64,000 nucleotides of DNA from Runella sp. CRIBMP. Lineage in GTDB: Bacteria > Bacteroidota > Bacteroidia > Cytophagales > Spirosomataceae. The stretch is taken from NCBI RefSeq assembly GCF_009905605.1, contig NZ_JAAAKZ010000005.1, positions 124,001 to 188,000 on the forward strand, written 5' to 3'. The translations under genes and the position numbers were made by a program. Positions 34,890 to 44,686 of the stretch are shown one piece after another. Within the stretch, counting starts at the first letter, position 1. Each line of letters starts with the position of its first letter. Below the pieces are notes generated by a model. The model did no database searches. It saw only the letters and a list, made by a program, of their open reading frames with translations, and had not been told where the DNA came from.

Positions 34890-36416
34890 ATGCAAACAAT
34901 CTTAGAAACACTGCGCATTTCCAGCACAAATCACGGCATCAGCACGGGCTTGGCCGCTTGGGAAGGTCGGGGCGAAGAGTTGTCTTCGTTTTCGCCGGTA
35001 GATGGTCAACTCATCGGCAAAGTTCACGCGGCATCCCGTGAAGATTACGATACCGTCATCGGTCAGGCGCAGGAAGCTTTCAAAACGTGGCGGCTCGTGC
35101 CCGCTCCCAAGCGCGGCGACATCGTTCGGCAAATGGGGGAACAATTGCGCAAATACAAAACCGAACTAGGCACCTTGGTCAGTTATGAAATGGGCAAGAG
35201 CCTTCAGGAAGGCCTCGGCGAAGTGCAAGAAATGATTGACATCTGCGATTTTGCCGTCGGGCTCTCACGCCAATTATACGGACTCACCATGCACAGCGAG
35301 CGCCCTTCGCACCGAATGTATGAGCAGTGGCACCCGCTGGGCATTGTGGGTATTATTTCGGCATTCAATTTTCCCGTGGCGGTGTGGTCTTGGAACTCCA
35401 TGCTGGCGTGGGTATGCGGCGACGTATGCGTGTGGAAACCTTCCGAAAAAACGCCTTTAACGGCCATTGCCTGCCAAAATATCATTCAGGAAGTACTGAA
35501 AACCAACGATGTTCCGGAAGGAGTTTCGGGCCTCATTGTTGGCGGACGCGAAGTAGGCGAATGGCTTTCGCACGATGAACGGATACCGCTCATCTCAGCC
35601 ACGGGCAGTACGCGCATGGGCAAAGCCGTAGGGCAAGCCGTGGGTGGCCGTTTGGGGCGCAGTTTATTGGAATTGGGCGGCAACAACGCCATCATTATTT
35701 CGCAACATGCCGACCTGCCATTGGCAATTCCAGCGATTGTGTTTGGGGCCGTAGGAACGGCAGGGCAGCGCTGCACCAGTACCCGCCGGTTGATTATCCA
35801 TGAAAGCATATATGAGGACGTAAAACAACGTTTGGTCAAAGCCTATGGTCAACTGCGCATCGGCAACCCGCTCGATAGCAACATCCACGTTGGCCCATTG
35901 ATTGATACGCTGGCCGTCAAAAACTACCAGTCGGCGGTCGACGAAGTACGCATTGTGGGTGGTACGTTTGTGGTAGAACCTGGCGTTTTGACAGGTGCCG
36001 ATTTTGCGTCGGGCTGCTACGTACAACCCTGCATTGCCGAAGTTGAAAATCACTGGCCGATTGTACAGCACGAGACCTTCGCCCCCATTTTATATCTTAT
36101 CAAATACAGTACTTTAGAGGAAGCCATTGCCTTACAAAATGGCGTTCCACAAGGGCTTTCCTCGGCCATCTTTACGCTTAATTTGCGCGAGTCAGAGTTG
36201 TTTTTGAGTCATGCGGGTTCTGATTGCGGCATTGCCAATATCAACATCGGCACCTCAGGCGCCGAAATCGGTGGGGCATTTGGCGGCGAGAAAGAAACGG
36301 GTGGCGGGCGCGAATCTGGCTCTGATGCGTGGCGAGCTTACATGCGCCGTCAGACCAACACCATCAACTACGGCACCACGTTGCCGTTGGCGCAAGGAAT
36401 TAAATTTGAAATATAA
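34890..36416 (+). CDS. ALDH7-type aldehyde dehydrogenase (L-aminoadipate-semialdehyde dehydrogenase-like)
   Basis: The 508-residue cytoplasmic enzyme shows all ALDH hallmarks: cofactor block [33 protein letters not shown], general base Glu261 (LLELGGNN) and nucleophile Cys295 ([12 protein letters not shown]). The C-terminal [28 protein letters not shown] is typical of the antiquitin/ALDH7 branch, which oxidises alpha-aminoadipate semialdehyde in lysine degradation and also betaine-type aldehydes. The true substrate is not fixed by sequence. It follows the NhaD-like gene by 79 bp and may share its transcript. Confidence 0.9.
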   Translation: MQTILETLRISSTNHGISTGLAAWEGRGEELSSFSPVDGQLIGKVHAASREDYDTVIGQAQEAFKTWRLVPAPKRGDIVRQMGEQLRKYKTELGTLVSYEMGKSLQEGLGEVQEMIDICDFAVGLSRQLYGLTMHSERPSHRMYEQWHPLGIVGIISAFNFPVAVWSWNSMLAWVCGDVCVWKPSEKTPLTAIACQNIIQEVLKTNDVPEGVSGLIVGGREVGEWLSHDERIPLISATGSTRMGKAVGQAVGGRLGRSLLELGGNNAIIISQHADLPLAIPAIVFGAVGTAGQRCTSTRRLIIHESIYEDVKQRLVKAYGQLRIGNPLDSNIHVGPLIDTLAVKNYQSAVDEVRIVGGTFVVEPGVLTGADFASGCYVQPCIAEVENHWPIVQHETFAPILYLIKYSTLEEAIALQNGVPQGLSSAIFTLNLRESELFLSHAGSDCGIANINIGTSGAEIGGAFGGEKETGGGRESGSDAWRAYMRRQTNTINYGTTLPLAQGIKFEI

Positions 36417-36729
36417 AAAAACCACTTCCCCAATTACAGGTCACCGCTGTACGGTCCAATTTACGGGCCCAAGCAGCGGTGATTTCTGTTTTCTAGCCTT
36501 TATTTTTAATCTTTTTTATACTACACAGCGTAGTTGTTTATTTTAATATTTAAGTATATAGACTATATATTTAAATGACAAAAGTTGTCTTTTTTGGATA
36601 AAAAGTTATCAAACGGTCGTTTTTGAGCAATAAAATTTCCAAAAGACAGGAGTGTAGTCCGTATTTTTGCATTGTTACAATTCCGCTCTAAAGACCCTAC
36701 TTTTATTCACCTTTGCCCGTATCTTTGAA
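36417..36729. other. AT-rich intergenic stretch with weak hairpin and possible -7 box
   Basis: Bases 36441-36482 contain TCACCGCTG/CAGCGGTGA arms with a 24-nt loop, a weak terminator candidate for the dehydrogenase gene. TATTTTTG (36662-36669) fits the -7 consensus, but no TTG lies at the right distance upstream. No gene is seen. Confidence 0.4.
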
Positions 36730-39414
36730 ATGAAAAAAGGCTGTTTACTTTTGTATTTGACGCTTTTTTTTGTGAAAGGCCAATCCCAAACCCTTCCGTC
36801 AGGTTTTGCTCAGCAAGTCTATGCTTCCAACTTTAATTCGCTGATGGGCTTCACTTTCGACAATAGTGGAAGATTATTCTGCTGGGAAAAGGAAGGGAAA
36901 GTGTATGTTATCAACAACGGTGTACGTACTACGTTGTTGGATATTAATCAGGAAGTGTACAACGTCACTGATTTAGGGCTCATCGGCCTAGTACTAGATC
37001 CCAATTTTCTGAGCAATGGTTTATTTTATATTTATTACATCGTTGACCCCAAGCATTTATTGAACATTGGAAGCCAATACGATGATGCAGGTAATGGCGG
37101 GACAATGGCCCGAGTCACGAGGTACCAAGCAGACGCCGCCACCGGGTTTACCACGATAGTAGCCAATACGCGCACCATCTTGATTGGAGAAACGGCAAGC
37201 ACGGGGATACCTTGTACGTCATTTTTTCACATGGGAGGGAGTATGAAATTCGCCAAAGACGGCACGCTCTTTATCTCCGTTGGGGATGCCGCCACAGCCG
37301 CCAACAACGACATTGGAGGGTTTGATTATGGTTCACGTACGGTTTCACGGGGCATTATGACGGCAGCCGAAAACATCGGCTCTTACCGCAGTCAGAATCT
37401 GGATTCCCATTGCGGAAAAATTCTTAGAATAAACGCTACCAACGGCAACGGTATCTCTTCAAACCCTTATTATTCAGGGGATTCTCCCCGCTCACCTCGG
37501 TCGCGTATCTGGGCCAGCGGGCTCCGCAATCCTTATGGTATCTTGCCCATCCCCGAAACTGGCTCTCACAATCCTGATGAGGGAAACCCAGGAAGCCTGT
37601 TGATTGGAGATGTCGGCAGTATTTTGTTTGAAGAAGTCAATCTCGCTACTAGCCCGGGGCAAAATTTTGGCTGGCCGCGTTACGAAGGAGAGAACACCCG
37701 CGCCGAACACCCTAGTGCTACTTGGGACCCCGGCAGCAACAAAAAAAAACCTCAGCTTTATTATAACTCCACAACAGGATACAGCATTGTAGGCAGTACT
37801 ACGTATACGGTAGGGGGTATACAAGTTCCTGGAGAAATCAGCGGGCATTGCATATTGATTGGTGATTTTTACAAAAGAACAGATTTATCGAGTCAATACC
37901 TCAACAAGCTCTACATTGCCGACTATTCCCAAAAATGGATTAAAATGGTCAATTTAGACATGACCAATCAAGTAACCGCTGTTGAAAATTTTGCTTCAAA
38001 TCTCAGCAACAATGTCATTTCGTTGAGTGTTTCACCTACCACTAGCGGTATTTTTTACTGTACTGCTAACGAAATCCTACGAATTTTCCCAACGACCAAC
38101 AGTGCCCCCATTGCCAAGATAGAAGCTGACAATACACACGGAGCGGGCCCCTTAGTTGTACGGTTCAGTGCGGCAAAATCATACGACCCCGACAGTACTA
38201 GCCTGACATATTTATGGCAATTTGGCGACGGCAGCCCTACCGAAAGCGGGCTCAAGCCCCACCACCGTTTTGTATCTAACTCCAGCGCACCCCAAAAATA
38301 TACCGTAAAGGTGACGGTCACCGATGCCAACGGGGCATCTGCCTCCGACTCGCTATACATATTTCTCAACAATACTCCTCCTGTTATTGCAGCAACTTCG
38401 TTGGACGCCATCGCCTCTTTTCCACTCAATCAAAACTATCCTATTACTTTAAATGCAACAGTCCAAGACAATGAGCAGAGCCCTGCTTCGCTGAGTCTGA
38501 ATTGGAAAATATACCTTGCCCACAATGACCACCAACACTTGAGTTCATCTTATTCGGGCAATAATATCAATACTACCCTTGCCCCTTTGGATTGTGAATT
38601 GGGAGCGGCCTCGTACTGGTACCGTGTTTATCTCACAGTATCAGACTCACTAGGTCTAACCACCACCCTCATCAAAGACCTCTTTCCTCAGTGTGGCGGT
38701 ATTGCTCAAACCATTACTTTTCCAACAATCAACGACAAACAAACCACAAACACCCCCTTTGTCTTAGGTGCAACTACATCTTCGGGCCTGTCGCCCTCTT
38801 ATTATTCAATTTCGGGGCCCGCGTATGTAATAGGCAATCAAGTGACTCTTTCTGGCATACCCGGCACGGTGGTCCTTCGGGCAACCCAGCACGGCAACGG
38901 GACCCACAATCAAGCCGCTCCCGTTGAACGCAGTTTTCAGGTAAATCGCCCGTTGGATTCACAAAGTTTTGCATTTTCGCCTATCTCGAGCAAAAATGTC
39001 AATGCGGCCCCTTTTACGCTGAGTGCATCAGCCTCAACAGACCCCCCTAAGTTTCTTGTGGTCTCTGGTCCAGCTACCGTAATCGGAAATACCGTTACAC
39101 TCACTGGCACCGCGGGACAAGTAACAATCCGTGCCTATGCCTCAGGCACTTACTCCACCGACGGGGTCTATTTCGATCGGAGTTTTCAAGTAGTATACCC
39201 TTGCCCTTCCACCCAAACCGTAAATAGTTTGGCATATAACGTGTACCAAGCCCAAACCGCTCTTACAGTGACGGGAGCTACGTTGGTTACACCTTCCAAT
39301 CAATCACTTTTATTGCGAGCTGGCGGTTCTATCACCATCCAACCCACGGCGGGCACTTCATTTTCTACTGGCACCAACAGTACTTTCAAAATGGAAATTG
39401 CAGGATGCCCTTAA
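36730..39414 (+). CDS. Secreted PQQ-type sugar dehydrogenase with PKD domain and C-terminal coathanger-type domain
   Basis: The 894-residue protein has a signal peptide ending near GQSQ (about 20). A six-bladed Gdh/sorbosone-dehydrogenase propeller follows (about 25-450; FTFDNSGRLFCWEKEGKVYV, GLIGLVLDPNF, SFFHMGGSMKFAKDGTLF, SGLRNPYGI). A PKD domain (about 455-545; YLWQFGDGSPTESG) comes next, then Ig-like repeats (two ITFPTIND/FSPISSK units) and a terminal small beta-domain ending AGCP. PQQ dehydrogenases oxidise sugars outside the cytoplasm. ATG 36730 was preferred over 36667 because it starts the signal peptide. The last 60 residues resemble the tail of the protein at 3978. Confidence 0.87.
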   Translation: MKKGCLLLYLTLFFVKGQSQTLPSGFAQQVYASNFNSLMGFTFDNSGRLFCWEKEGKVYVINNGVRTTLLDINQEVYNVTDLGLIGLVLDPNFLSNGLFYIYYIVDPKHLLNIGSQYDDAGNGGTMARVTRYQADAATGFTTIVANTRTILIGETASTGIPCTSFFHMGGSMKFAKDGTLFISVGDAATAANNDIGGFDYGSRTVSRGIMTAAENIGSYRSQNLDSHCGKILRINATNGNGISSNPYYSGDSPRSPRSRIWASGLRNPYGILPIPETGSHNPDEGNPGSLLIGDVGSILFEEVNLATSPGQNFGWPRYEGENTRAEHPSATWDPGSNKKKPQLYYNSTTGYSIVGSTTYTVGGIQVPGEISGHCILIGDFYKRTDLSSQYLNKLYIADYSQKWIKMVNLDMTNQVTAVENFASNLSNNVISLSVSPTTSGIFYCTANEILRIFPTTNSAPIAKIEADNTHGAGPLVVRFSAAKSYDPDSTSLTYLWQFGDGSPTESGLKPHHRFVSNSSAPQKYTVKVTVTDANGASASDSLYIFLNNTPPVIAATSLDAIASFPLNQNYPITLNATVQDNEQSPASLSLNWKIYLAHNDHQHLSSSYSGNNINTTLAPLDCELGAASYWYRVYLTVSDSLGLTTTLIKDLFPQCGGIAQTITFPTINDKQTTNTPFVLGATTSSGLSPSYYSISGPAYVIGNQVTLSGIPGTVVLRATQHGNGTHNQAAPVERSFQVNRPLDSQSFAFSPISSKNVNAAPFTLSASASTDPPKFLVVSGPATVIGNTVTLTGTAGQVTIRAYASGTYSTDGVYFDRSFQVVYPCPSTQTVNSLAYNVYQAQTALTVTGATLVTPSNQSLLLRAGGSITIQPTAGTSFSTGTNSTFKMEIAGCP

Positions 39415-39561
39415 CAGAAGGAACTACTAAGCCGTTTTTTCTCCGCTTTATTCTTGTATTTCAACTTTATAACCTCTCTCTTAGCAGAAGATTGTTACTA
39501 ATCTTTCAGTAAGTTTTGCGTCCATTCTTATTTTGAATAAAATTGTTTTTCACCAAAAAGA

Positions 39562-40023
39562 ATGAAAATAATGAACCCTCTCCCCTATATAATCCAATGG
39601 ATGCCGCTTTTGGCATTTATTGGCACGTATCTGCTTATCATCGCTTACGACAAATCAAAAATGGTAGAACGAGTCAAATCTAAAGGCATCAAAACCGTAG
39701 GAACAGTGGTTGAAATTCGTCAAAACCCTGGTGAATTATTTGGTTCAAAAGAGGGCGAAGGCCAAGCTCCAGTGGTAGATTTCGTCACCAACAATGGCTC
39801 GCATCGGCATTATTCTACCCATTACCAAAGCCCCTGTCCTTATCAAGTGGGGCAGAAAGTGGAAGTTTGGTATTATTTCTACAAATCAATCAGAGAAGTG
39901 CTTTTAGCCGACGAAGATGCGGGAACGTTGCCCAAAACGCTGTTTCGTTGGGGCATTGCACTGTGTCTCATCAGTTACCCGTTTCTCATCAAAAAACTGA
40001 TGCTTTTGGGGGGAACCAATTGA
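39562..40023 (+). CDS. DUF3592 membrane protein
   Basis: The 153-residue protein has two membrane helices (about 9-27 and 132-149) flanking a soluble beta-rich domain (about 35-125; GTVVEIRQNPGE, PVVDFVTNNGSHRHYSTHYQ, YQVGQKVEVWYY). This is the DUF3592 pattern, a widespread small domain of unknown function that may bind ligands or assist membrane complexes. It stands between the sugar dehydrogenase (147 bp) and the PfkB-HAD fusion (107 bp), all on the same strand. Confidence 0.8.
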   Translation: MKIMNPLPYIIQWMPLLAFIGTYLLIIAYDKSKMVERVKSKGIKTVGTVVEIRQNPGELFGSKEGEGQAPVVDFVTNNGSHRHYSTHYQSPCPYQVGQKVEVWYYFYKSIREVLLADEDAGTLPKTLFRWGIALCLISYPFLIKKLMLLGGTN

Positions 40024-40130
40024 AAGTCGTGGACGATTCATCCCAAATATTTAATAAATTAAAGAATAGCCTTGAGTAGTGCAATTGGAGTATTTACTTA
40101 AACGTACAGTAGCTATTCCAATTTTATTTT

Positions 40131-42056
40131 ATGGACACCCTTCAAATTCAATCTATTCTTGAAAAAATAAAAACCGTCAAAGTGGCGGTGTATGGAGACT
40201 TTTGTTTGGACGCGTACTGGATCATGGATACGCGCAAATCAGAAGTATCAATCGAAACGGGCCTACAAGCCGAGTCAGTGGCCAAGCATTATTATTCGCC
40301 GGGCGGTGCGGCCAACGTCATCGCTAATCTTTCGGCCCTTCAACCTGCCCAACTCAAGGTTATCGGCGTAGTAGGCGACGATATTCACGGACGTGAATTG
40401 GCCGCACAGTTGCAAAATCTCGGAGCGGATACAAGTTCGCTATTTATTCAAAAAGAGCATTTTCAAACCTACGCATACCTCAAAAGATACATCGAAGGCG
40501 TAGAAGAACCGCGTATTGACTTTGGAGTGTACAACAAACGTTCGGAAGAAATTGACGAGCTAATTCTAAACAGTTTAAAATCTGCTTTGGAAACCCACGA
40601 TGCTGTCATTTTCAATCAGCAAGTCGTCGGAAGTATTACAAACGACAGCTTTATTGAAAAAGCCAATGCACTTTTTGAGCAATACAACAACAAAATCATC
40701 TTGGTTGATTCCCGCCATTTCAACGACCGTTTCTCCAACGTATACCGCAAAGTAAACGACGTAGAGGCTGCCCACCTCAACGGCGTTCAGGTAGAGCCGC
40801 GTACGATGTTGCCGCGCACTACCGTGCTGGAATACGGTCAGGCTTTATTTGCCCAATCCCAAAAACCCGTCTTTGTCACCTGCGGGGCAAGGGGCATTAC
40901 CGCCTTTGATTCAACGGGTTATCATGAGCATCTGGGTTTACAGCTGAACGTTCAACTCGACACCGTGGGCGCGGGCGACACCGTCATCAGCGCCATTACG
41001 TTGTGTCTGGCGGCAGGAATTAGCCCCAACGAAGCCGCTGAATTCGCCAACTTTGCGGCGGCCGTTACGGTTCAAAAACTGTTTATTACGGGCACCGCCA
41101 ACGGCGAAGAAATCCTAGCCATCAGCCAAGACCCCAATTATATCTACCAAGCCGATTTGGCCGAAAATCCGCGTCAGGCCGTCTATTTACCCGACTCCGA
41201 AACGGAGCTCTGTGACCCATCGGTGTTGGAAAAACTCGGCCATATCAAATACGCTGTTTTTGACCACGACGGCACCATCAGCACCCTCCGCCACGGTTGG
41301 GAAGAAATCATGGAGCCCGTAATGATGAAGGCGATTTTGGGCGACTCTTACGATACTATCGACGCGGCAAGTTTCAAAAAAGTACAACGGGAAACGCAAG
41401 AGTTTATTCACAAAACCACTGGTATTCAGACCATTTATCAAATGGAAGGACTGGTCAATATGGTACGTGAAGCAGGCTACGTACCCGAAGACCAAATTTT
41501 GGATAAGTTTCAGTACAAACAAATTTACAACGATGCCTTGATGGAATTGGTCAACAAACGCATGGCCAAATTGCAGGCAGGCGAGTTGGATTGGGAAGAC
41601 TATACCATGAAGGGCGCGGTTTCCTTTTTGCACCAGCTCAAAGAGCGCGGCGTAGTGATGTATCTGGCCAGCGGCACCGACGTAGATGACGTTCGCCACG
41701 AAGCCACTGTGCTCGGTTACGCAGATTTGTTCGACGGCGGTATTTACGGTGCTTTGCGCGAGTACACTAAGTTTTCCAAGAAGATGATTATTGAGCGAAT
41801 CATCCGCGACAACAACCTGAATGGCAACGAATTGGCTGTATTCGGTGACGGTCCCGACGAAATCCGTGAAGGGCGTCGTTTTGGCGGTATTTCGATAGGA
41901 ATTACGAGCAACGAAGTACAACGCCACGGACACAATTTCGACAAGCGTCCGCGCCTCGTGAAAGCTGGTGCGCAGTTGATTATTCCTGATTTCTCGCAAT
42001 ACCGCAAGCTCGTGAGTTTGCTCTTCAAAGAAGCGGAAGTTTCCGAAGCCGTATAA
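40131..42056 (+). CDS. PfkB-family sugar kinase fused to a HAD phosphatase
   Basis: The 641-residue cytoplasmic protein has an N-terminal ribokinase/PfkB domain (about 1-325) close to the HldE/RfaE kinase branch, with PGGAANVIANL, VVGDDIHGREL and the catalytic GAGD loop (Asp283 in DTVGAGDT). A HAD-superfamily domain (about 370-630) has nucleophile Asp378 and Asp380 (VFDHDGTIS), LASGTD and GDGPDEIREG. Joining a kinase to a phosphatase in one chain is unusual. It could make a sugar bisphosphate and remove one phosphate, as in heptose activation, or act on a sugar-phosphate repair product. Both active sites look intact. An inverted repeat follows the gene at 42071-42149. Confidence 0.82.
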   Translation: MDTLQIQSILEKIKTVKVAVYGDFCLDAYWIMDTRKSEVSIETGLQAESVAKHYYSPGGAANVIANLSALQPAQLKVIGVVGDDIHGRELAAQLQNLGADTSSLFIQKEHFQTYAYLKRYIEGVEEPRIDFGVYNKRSEEIDELILNSLKSALETHDAVIFNQQVVGSITNDSFIEKANALFEQYNNKIILVDSRHFNDRFSNVYRKVNDVEAAHLNGVQVEPRTMLPRTTVLEYGQALFAQSQKPVFVTCGARGITAFDSTGYHEHLGLQLNVQLDTVGAGDTVISAITLCLAAGISPNEAAEFANFAAAVTVQKLFITGTANGEEILAISQDPNYIYQADLAENPRQAVYLPDSETELCDPSVLEKLGHIKYAVFDHDGTISTLRHGWEEIMEPVMMKAILGDSYDTIDAASFKKVQRETQEFIHKTTGIQTIYQMEGLVNMVREAGYVPEDQILDKFQYKQIYNDALMELVNKRMAKLQAGELDWEDYTMKGAVSFLHQLKERGVVMYLASGTDVDDVRHEATVLGYADLFDGGIYGALREYTKFSKKMIIERIIRDNNLNGNELAVFGDGPDEIREGRRFGGISIGITSNEVQRHGHNFDKRPRLVKAGAQLIIPDFSQYRKLVSLLFKEAEVSEAV

Positions 42057-42070
42057 TATAACTACAACTA

Positions 42071-42149
42071 TGGAACGCTGATTTTTAAGATAATTATGAT
42101 TGAAAAAGCCACATAATTAATCTTAAAAATCTTAATTATCAGTGTTCCA
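42071..42149. repeat. Imperfect long inverted repeat between two co-directional genes
   Basis: TGGAACGCTGAT...AAGATAATTATG (42071-42098) faces CATAATTAATCTTAAAAATC...ATCAGTGTTCCA (to 42149), with an 8-9 nt bulge. This resembles the interspersed 'GGAACGCTGATTTTTAAGAT' palindromes I recall from Cytophagales genomes. It may act as a terminator. Confidence 0.65.
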
Positions 42150-42161
42150 ATCACCTCTCCA

Positions 42162-44531
42162 ATGTTGAAAAAAAATCTACTATACGTTGCCTTAGGCATT
42201 CTGACGGCCTCCCTTTTTTCCTGTTCCGAATCCAACAAAGAACCCGTTGATTACGTAGACCCGTTTATCGGGACAGATTTCTTTGGTCATACCTTTCCTG
42301 GGGCTACACTCCCTTACGGAATGGTACAACTCAGCCCCGACCACGACGTCAAAGGGTGGACCTACGCGGCTGGCTATGCCTATCCCGACAGTTCCATCAT
42401 CGGCTTCAGCCACACGCATTTCAGCGGTGTCGGCATGACTACGGGCGGTGATATTTTGGTGATGCCCACCGTAGGCGACAAAATCCAAACTTCAGCTGGC
42501 AGCAAAGAGAATCCTGATTCGGGTTATCGTTCTCGTTACGATAAAAAAGACGAATCGGCCTCACCGGGTTATTACTCTGTGTTGTTAAAAGACGGTAACA
42601 TCAAAGCCGAACTCACCGCCACAAAACGCGTAGGTGTACACCGCTATACCTTCCCCGAATCACGAAAATCAACTATTCTGCTCGACATCGGCCACGAAAT
42701 CGGCGGCAATGCGGAAAGCGGCGAATCGTTGGTAAAAATGACCAATGATTCCACCCTTGAAGGCTACAAAGATGCCAACGGCACGATGGTTTACTTTGTA
42801 GCAAAATTCAGCCGCCCGTTTGAGTATTACGGTACGTGGGACAATGACTACATTACCCCCGAATCTTCGGAAGGCTATTGGCCGTACAAAAACGAAGAAA
42901 AAGGGTTGAATGTAGGCTTTTTTGTAGGTTACAGAACAAAAAAAGGCGACCAAGTCACGGTCAAAGTGGCCATTTCGCACGTGAGTGTAGAAGGTGCAAA
43001 AAAGAATTTACAGGCCGAAGTTGCGCATTGGGATTTTGACAAAGTGAAAAATGACGCCCGCGAGACGTGGAATGAAGAACTCAAACGCGTAGCCATCAAA
43101 GGCAACGATGAAGCCCAAAAGCAGATTTTCTACACGGCATTTTACCGTAGTCTATTGGCCCAATACATCGGGCAAGACGTGGATGGGCAGTACATGGGCA
43201 TGGACAAAAAAGTGCATACCGCACAAAAATACGACTTTTATCCATCGTTTTCTTGCTGGGACACCTACCGTAGCCAACATCCCCTGTTGACGCTTATCGC
43301 CCCCGACCACGTCAACGATTTTGTTAAATCCATTGCCGCCAAAACCACTGAATTCGGCTGGCTTCCGGCGCAACATTTCCGTAATACGTATCGGCCCAGC
43401 ATGGTCGGTGACCACCTAATTCCTGTTATCGTAGATGCGTATTTTAAGGGATACCGTGATTGGGACATTGAAGGGTTGTACGCCGCTATGCGTCGTAAAG
43501 CCTTAGAATCGCCCCCTGCCGACATTCCGGCCTCAGCTGGACGCGCTGGGTTGGCCGATTATATTCGCTTAGGCTACGCCCCCGCCGACCGCACCACCGA
43601 ATCCGTTCCCAATACCATGGAATTGGCCTACGACGACTGGTGCATTGCCCGATTGGCCGAAGCATTGGGCAAAAAGGAAGACGCGGCATTGTTTTACAAA
43701 CGCGCCCAGAATTACCGAAACGTATTTGATGCGTCTACGGCTTTTATGCGTCCGCGCCGCGAAAACGGCACGTGGTTGGAAGCCATCGGCACCAATCAAC
43801 AAACCATTGATTCTGTGGGAGCACATCATTACTACCGATATTTTGACCCGCTATTGGTGGGCCGTCGCCCCAACCGTCATTACACCGAGTCCAACGCGTG
43901 GCAATACCTCTGGTCTGTGCAACACGACCCCGCAGGTCTGATTCAATTATTGGGTGGAAATCAAGCATTTAACCAACGTCTTGATACCTTCTTTTCCATG
44001 GATGTCTCCATCAGTACGCCCAAATACGTGGGTGTAGTGGGAACCATCGGGCAATATGTCCACGGAAATCAACCATCGCATCACGTAGCTTACCTCTACA
44101 ATTATGCGGGCACTCCGTGGAAAACCCAGTATTGGGCCCGCGAAATCATGGAGCGTTTTTACCGCACTGGACCAGGCGGCCTATGCGGCAACGAAGACAT
44201 GGGCTCGCTATCGTCTTGGTACTTATTGAGCAGCATGGGCATCTATCCCGTAGCTCCGGGCAGTACCCAATACGCCATCGGCAGTCCGGTATTTGAAGAA
44301 CTTGAATTTAATGTCGGGAAAGATAAAACCTTCAAAATCATTGCCCAAAACACCTCCTCCAAAAACCGATACATCCAATCTGCCACGCTCAACGGCAAAG
44401 CCTTGGACCGAAGTTGGATCGACCATTCCGAAATCATGGCGGGTGGAGAATTGACGTTTGTCATGGGCCCCGAACCCAATAAATCGTGGGCAACTGGGAA
44501 AGATGCCGCGCCGTATTCGCAGAGTAAGTAG
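42162..44531 (+). CDS. GH92 family alpha-mannosidase lipoprotein
   Basis: The 789-residue protein has a lipoprotein signal (LTASLFSCSES, Cys21), so it is membrane-anchored at the periplasm or surface. The GH92 signature begins YVDPFIGTDFFGHTFPGATLPYGMVQLSPD. The (alpha/alpha)6 barrel carries YPSFSCWDTYRSQHPLLTL, ESNAWQYLWSVQHD, HHVAYLYNYAGTPWKTQ and GGLCGNEDMGSLSSWYLLSSMG, the last containing the acidic catalytic region. GH92 enzymes are Ca-dependent exo-alpha-mannosidases acting on N-glycans and yeast mannan. Its neighbours ChbG and sialidase-like proteins suggest glycoprotein glycan use. No SusC/SusD pair lies in the window. Confidence 0.93.
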   Translation: MLKKNLLYVALGILTASLFSCSESNKEPVDYVDPFIGTDFFGHTFPGATLPYGMVQLSPDHDVKGWTYAAGYAYPDSSIIGFSHTHFSGVGMTTGGDILVMPTVGDKIQTSAGSKENPDSGYRSRYDKKDESASPGYYSVLLKDGNIKAELTATKRVGVHRYTFPESRKSTILLDIGHEIGGNAESGESLVKMTNDSTLEGYKDANGTMVYFVAKFSRPFEYYGTWDNDYITPESSEGYWPYKNEEKGLNVGFFVGYRTKKGDQVTVKVAISHVSVEGAKKNLQAEVAHWDFDKVKNDARETWNEELKRVAIKGNDEAQKQIFYTAFYRSLLAQYIGQDVDGQYMGMDKKVHTAQKYDFYPSFSCWDTYRSQHPLLTLIAPDHVNDFVKSIAAKTTEFGWLPAQHFRNTYRPSMVGDHLIPVIVDAYFKGYRDWDIEGLYAAMRRKALESPPADIPASAGRAGLADYIRLGYAPADRTTESVPNTMELAYDDWCIARLAEALGKKEDAALFYKRAQNYRNVFDASTAFMRPRRENGTWLEAIGTNQQTIDSVGAHHYYRYFDPLLVGRRPNRHYTESNAWQYLWSVQHDPAGLIQLLGGNQAFNQRLDTFFSMDVSISTPKYVGVVGTIGQYVHGNQPSHHVAYLYNYAGTPWKTQYWAREIMERFYRTGPGGLCGNEDMGSLSSWYLLSSMGIYPVAPGSTQYAIGSPVFEELEFNVGKDKTFKIIAQNTSSKNRYIQSATLNGKALDRSWIDHSEIMAGGELTFVMGPEPNKSWATGKDAAPYSQSK

Positions 44532-44638
44532 TCGCTCGGTTCTACCGCGTGAAGATTATTATCAGGCCTCCGGCCTAAGTAATTAAATAGGCCGGAGGCC
44601 TACCAATAGCCATTACTCGCGGGACGCGAGCAACTGCC
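44527..44638. repeat. Dyad-symmetric interspersed repeat (BIME-like), copy 1
   Basis: Core arms AGGCCTCCGGCCT (44564-44576) and AGGCCGGAGGCCT (44589-44601), 13 bp perfect. A terminal hairpin CTCGCG-GGA-CGCGAG (44616-44630) is on one side and a degenerate mirror image (44530-44555) on the other. The same layout occurs at 51255-51368. Confidence 0.8.
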
Positions 44639-44686
44639 ATGTATAATGACAAATTCGCACTTTACTTTTAATAAAAACCAAACCCC

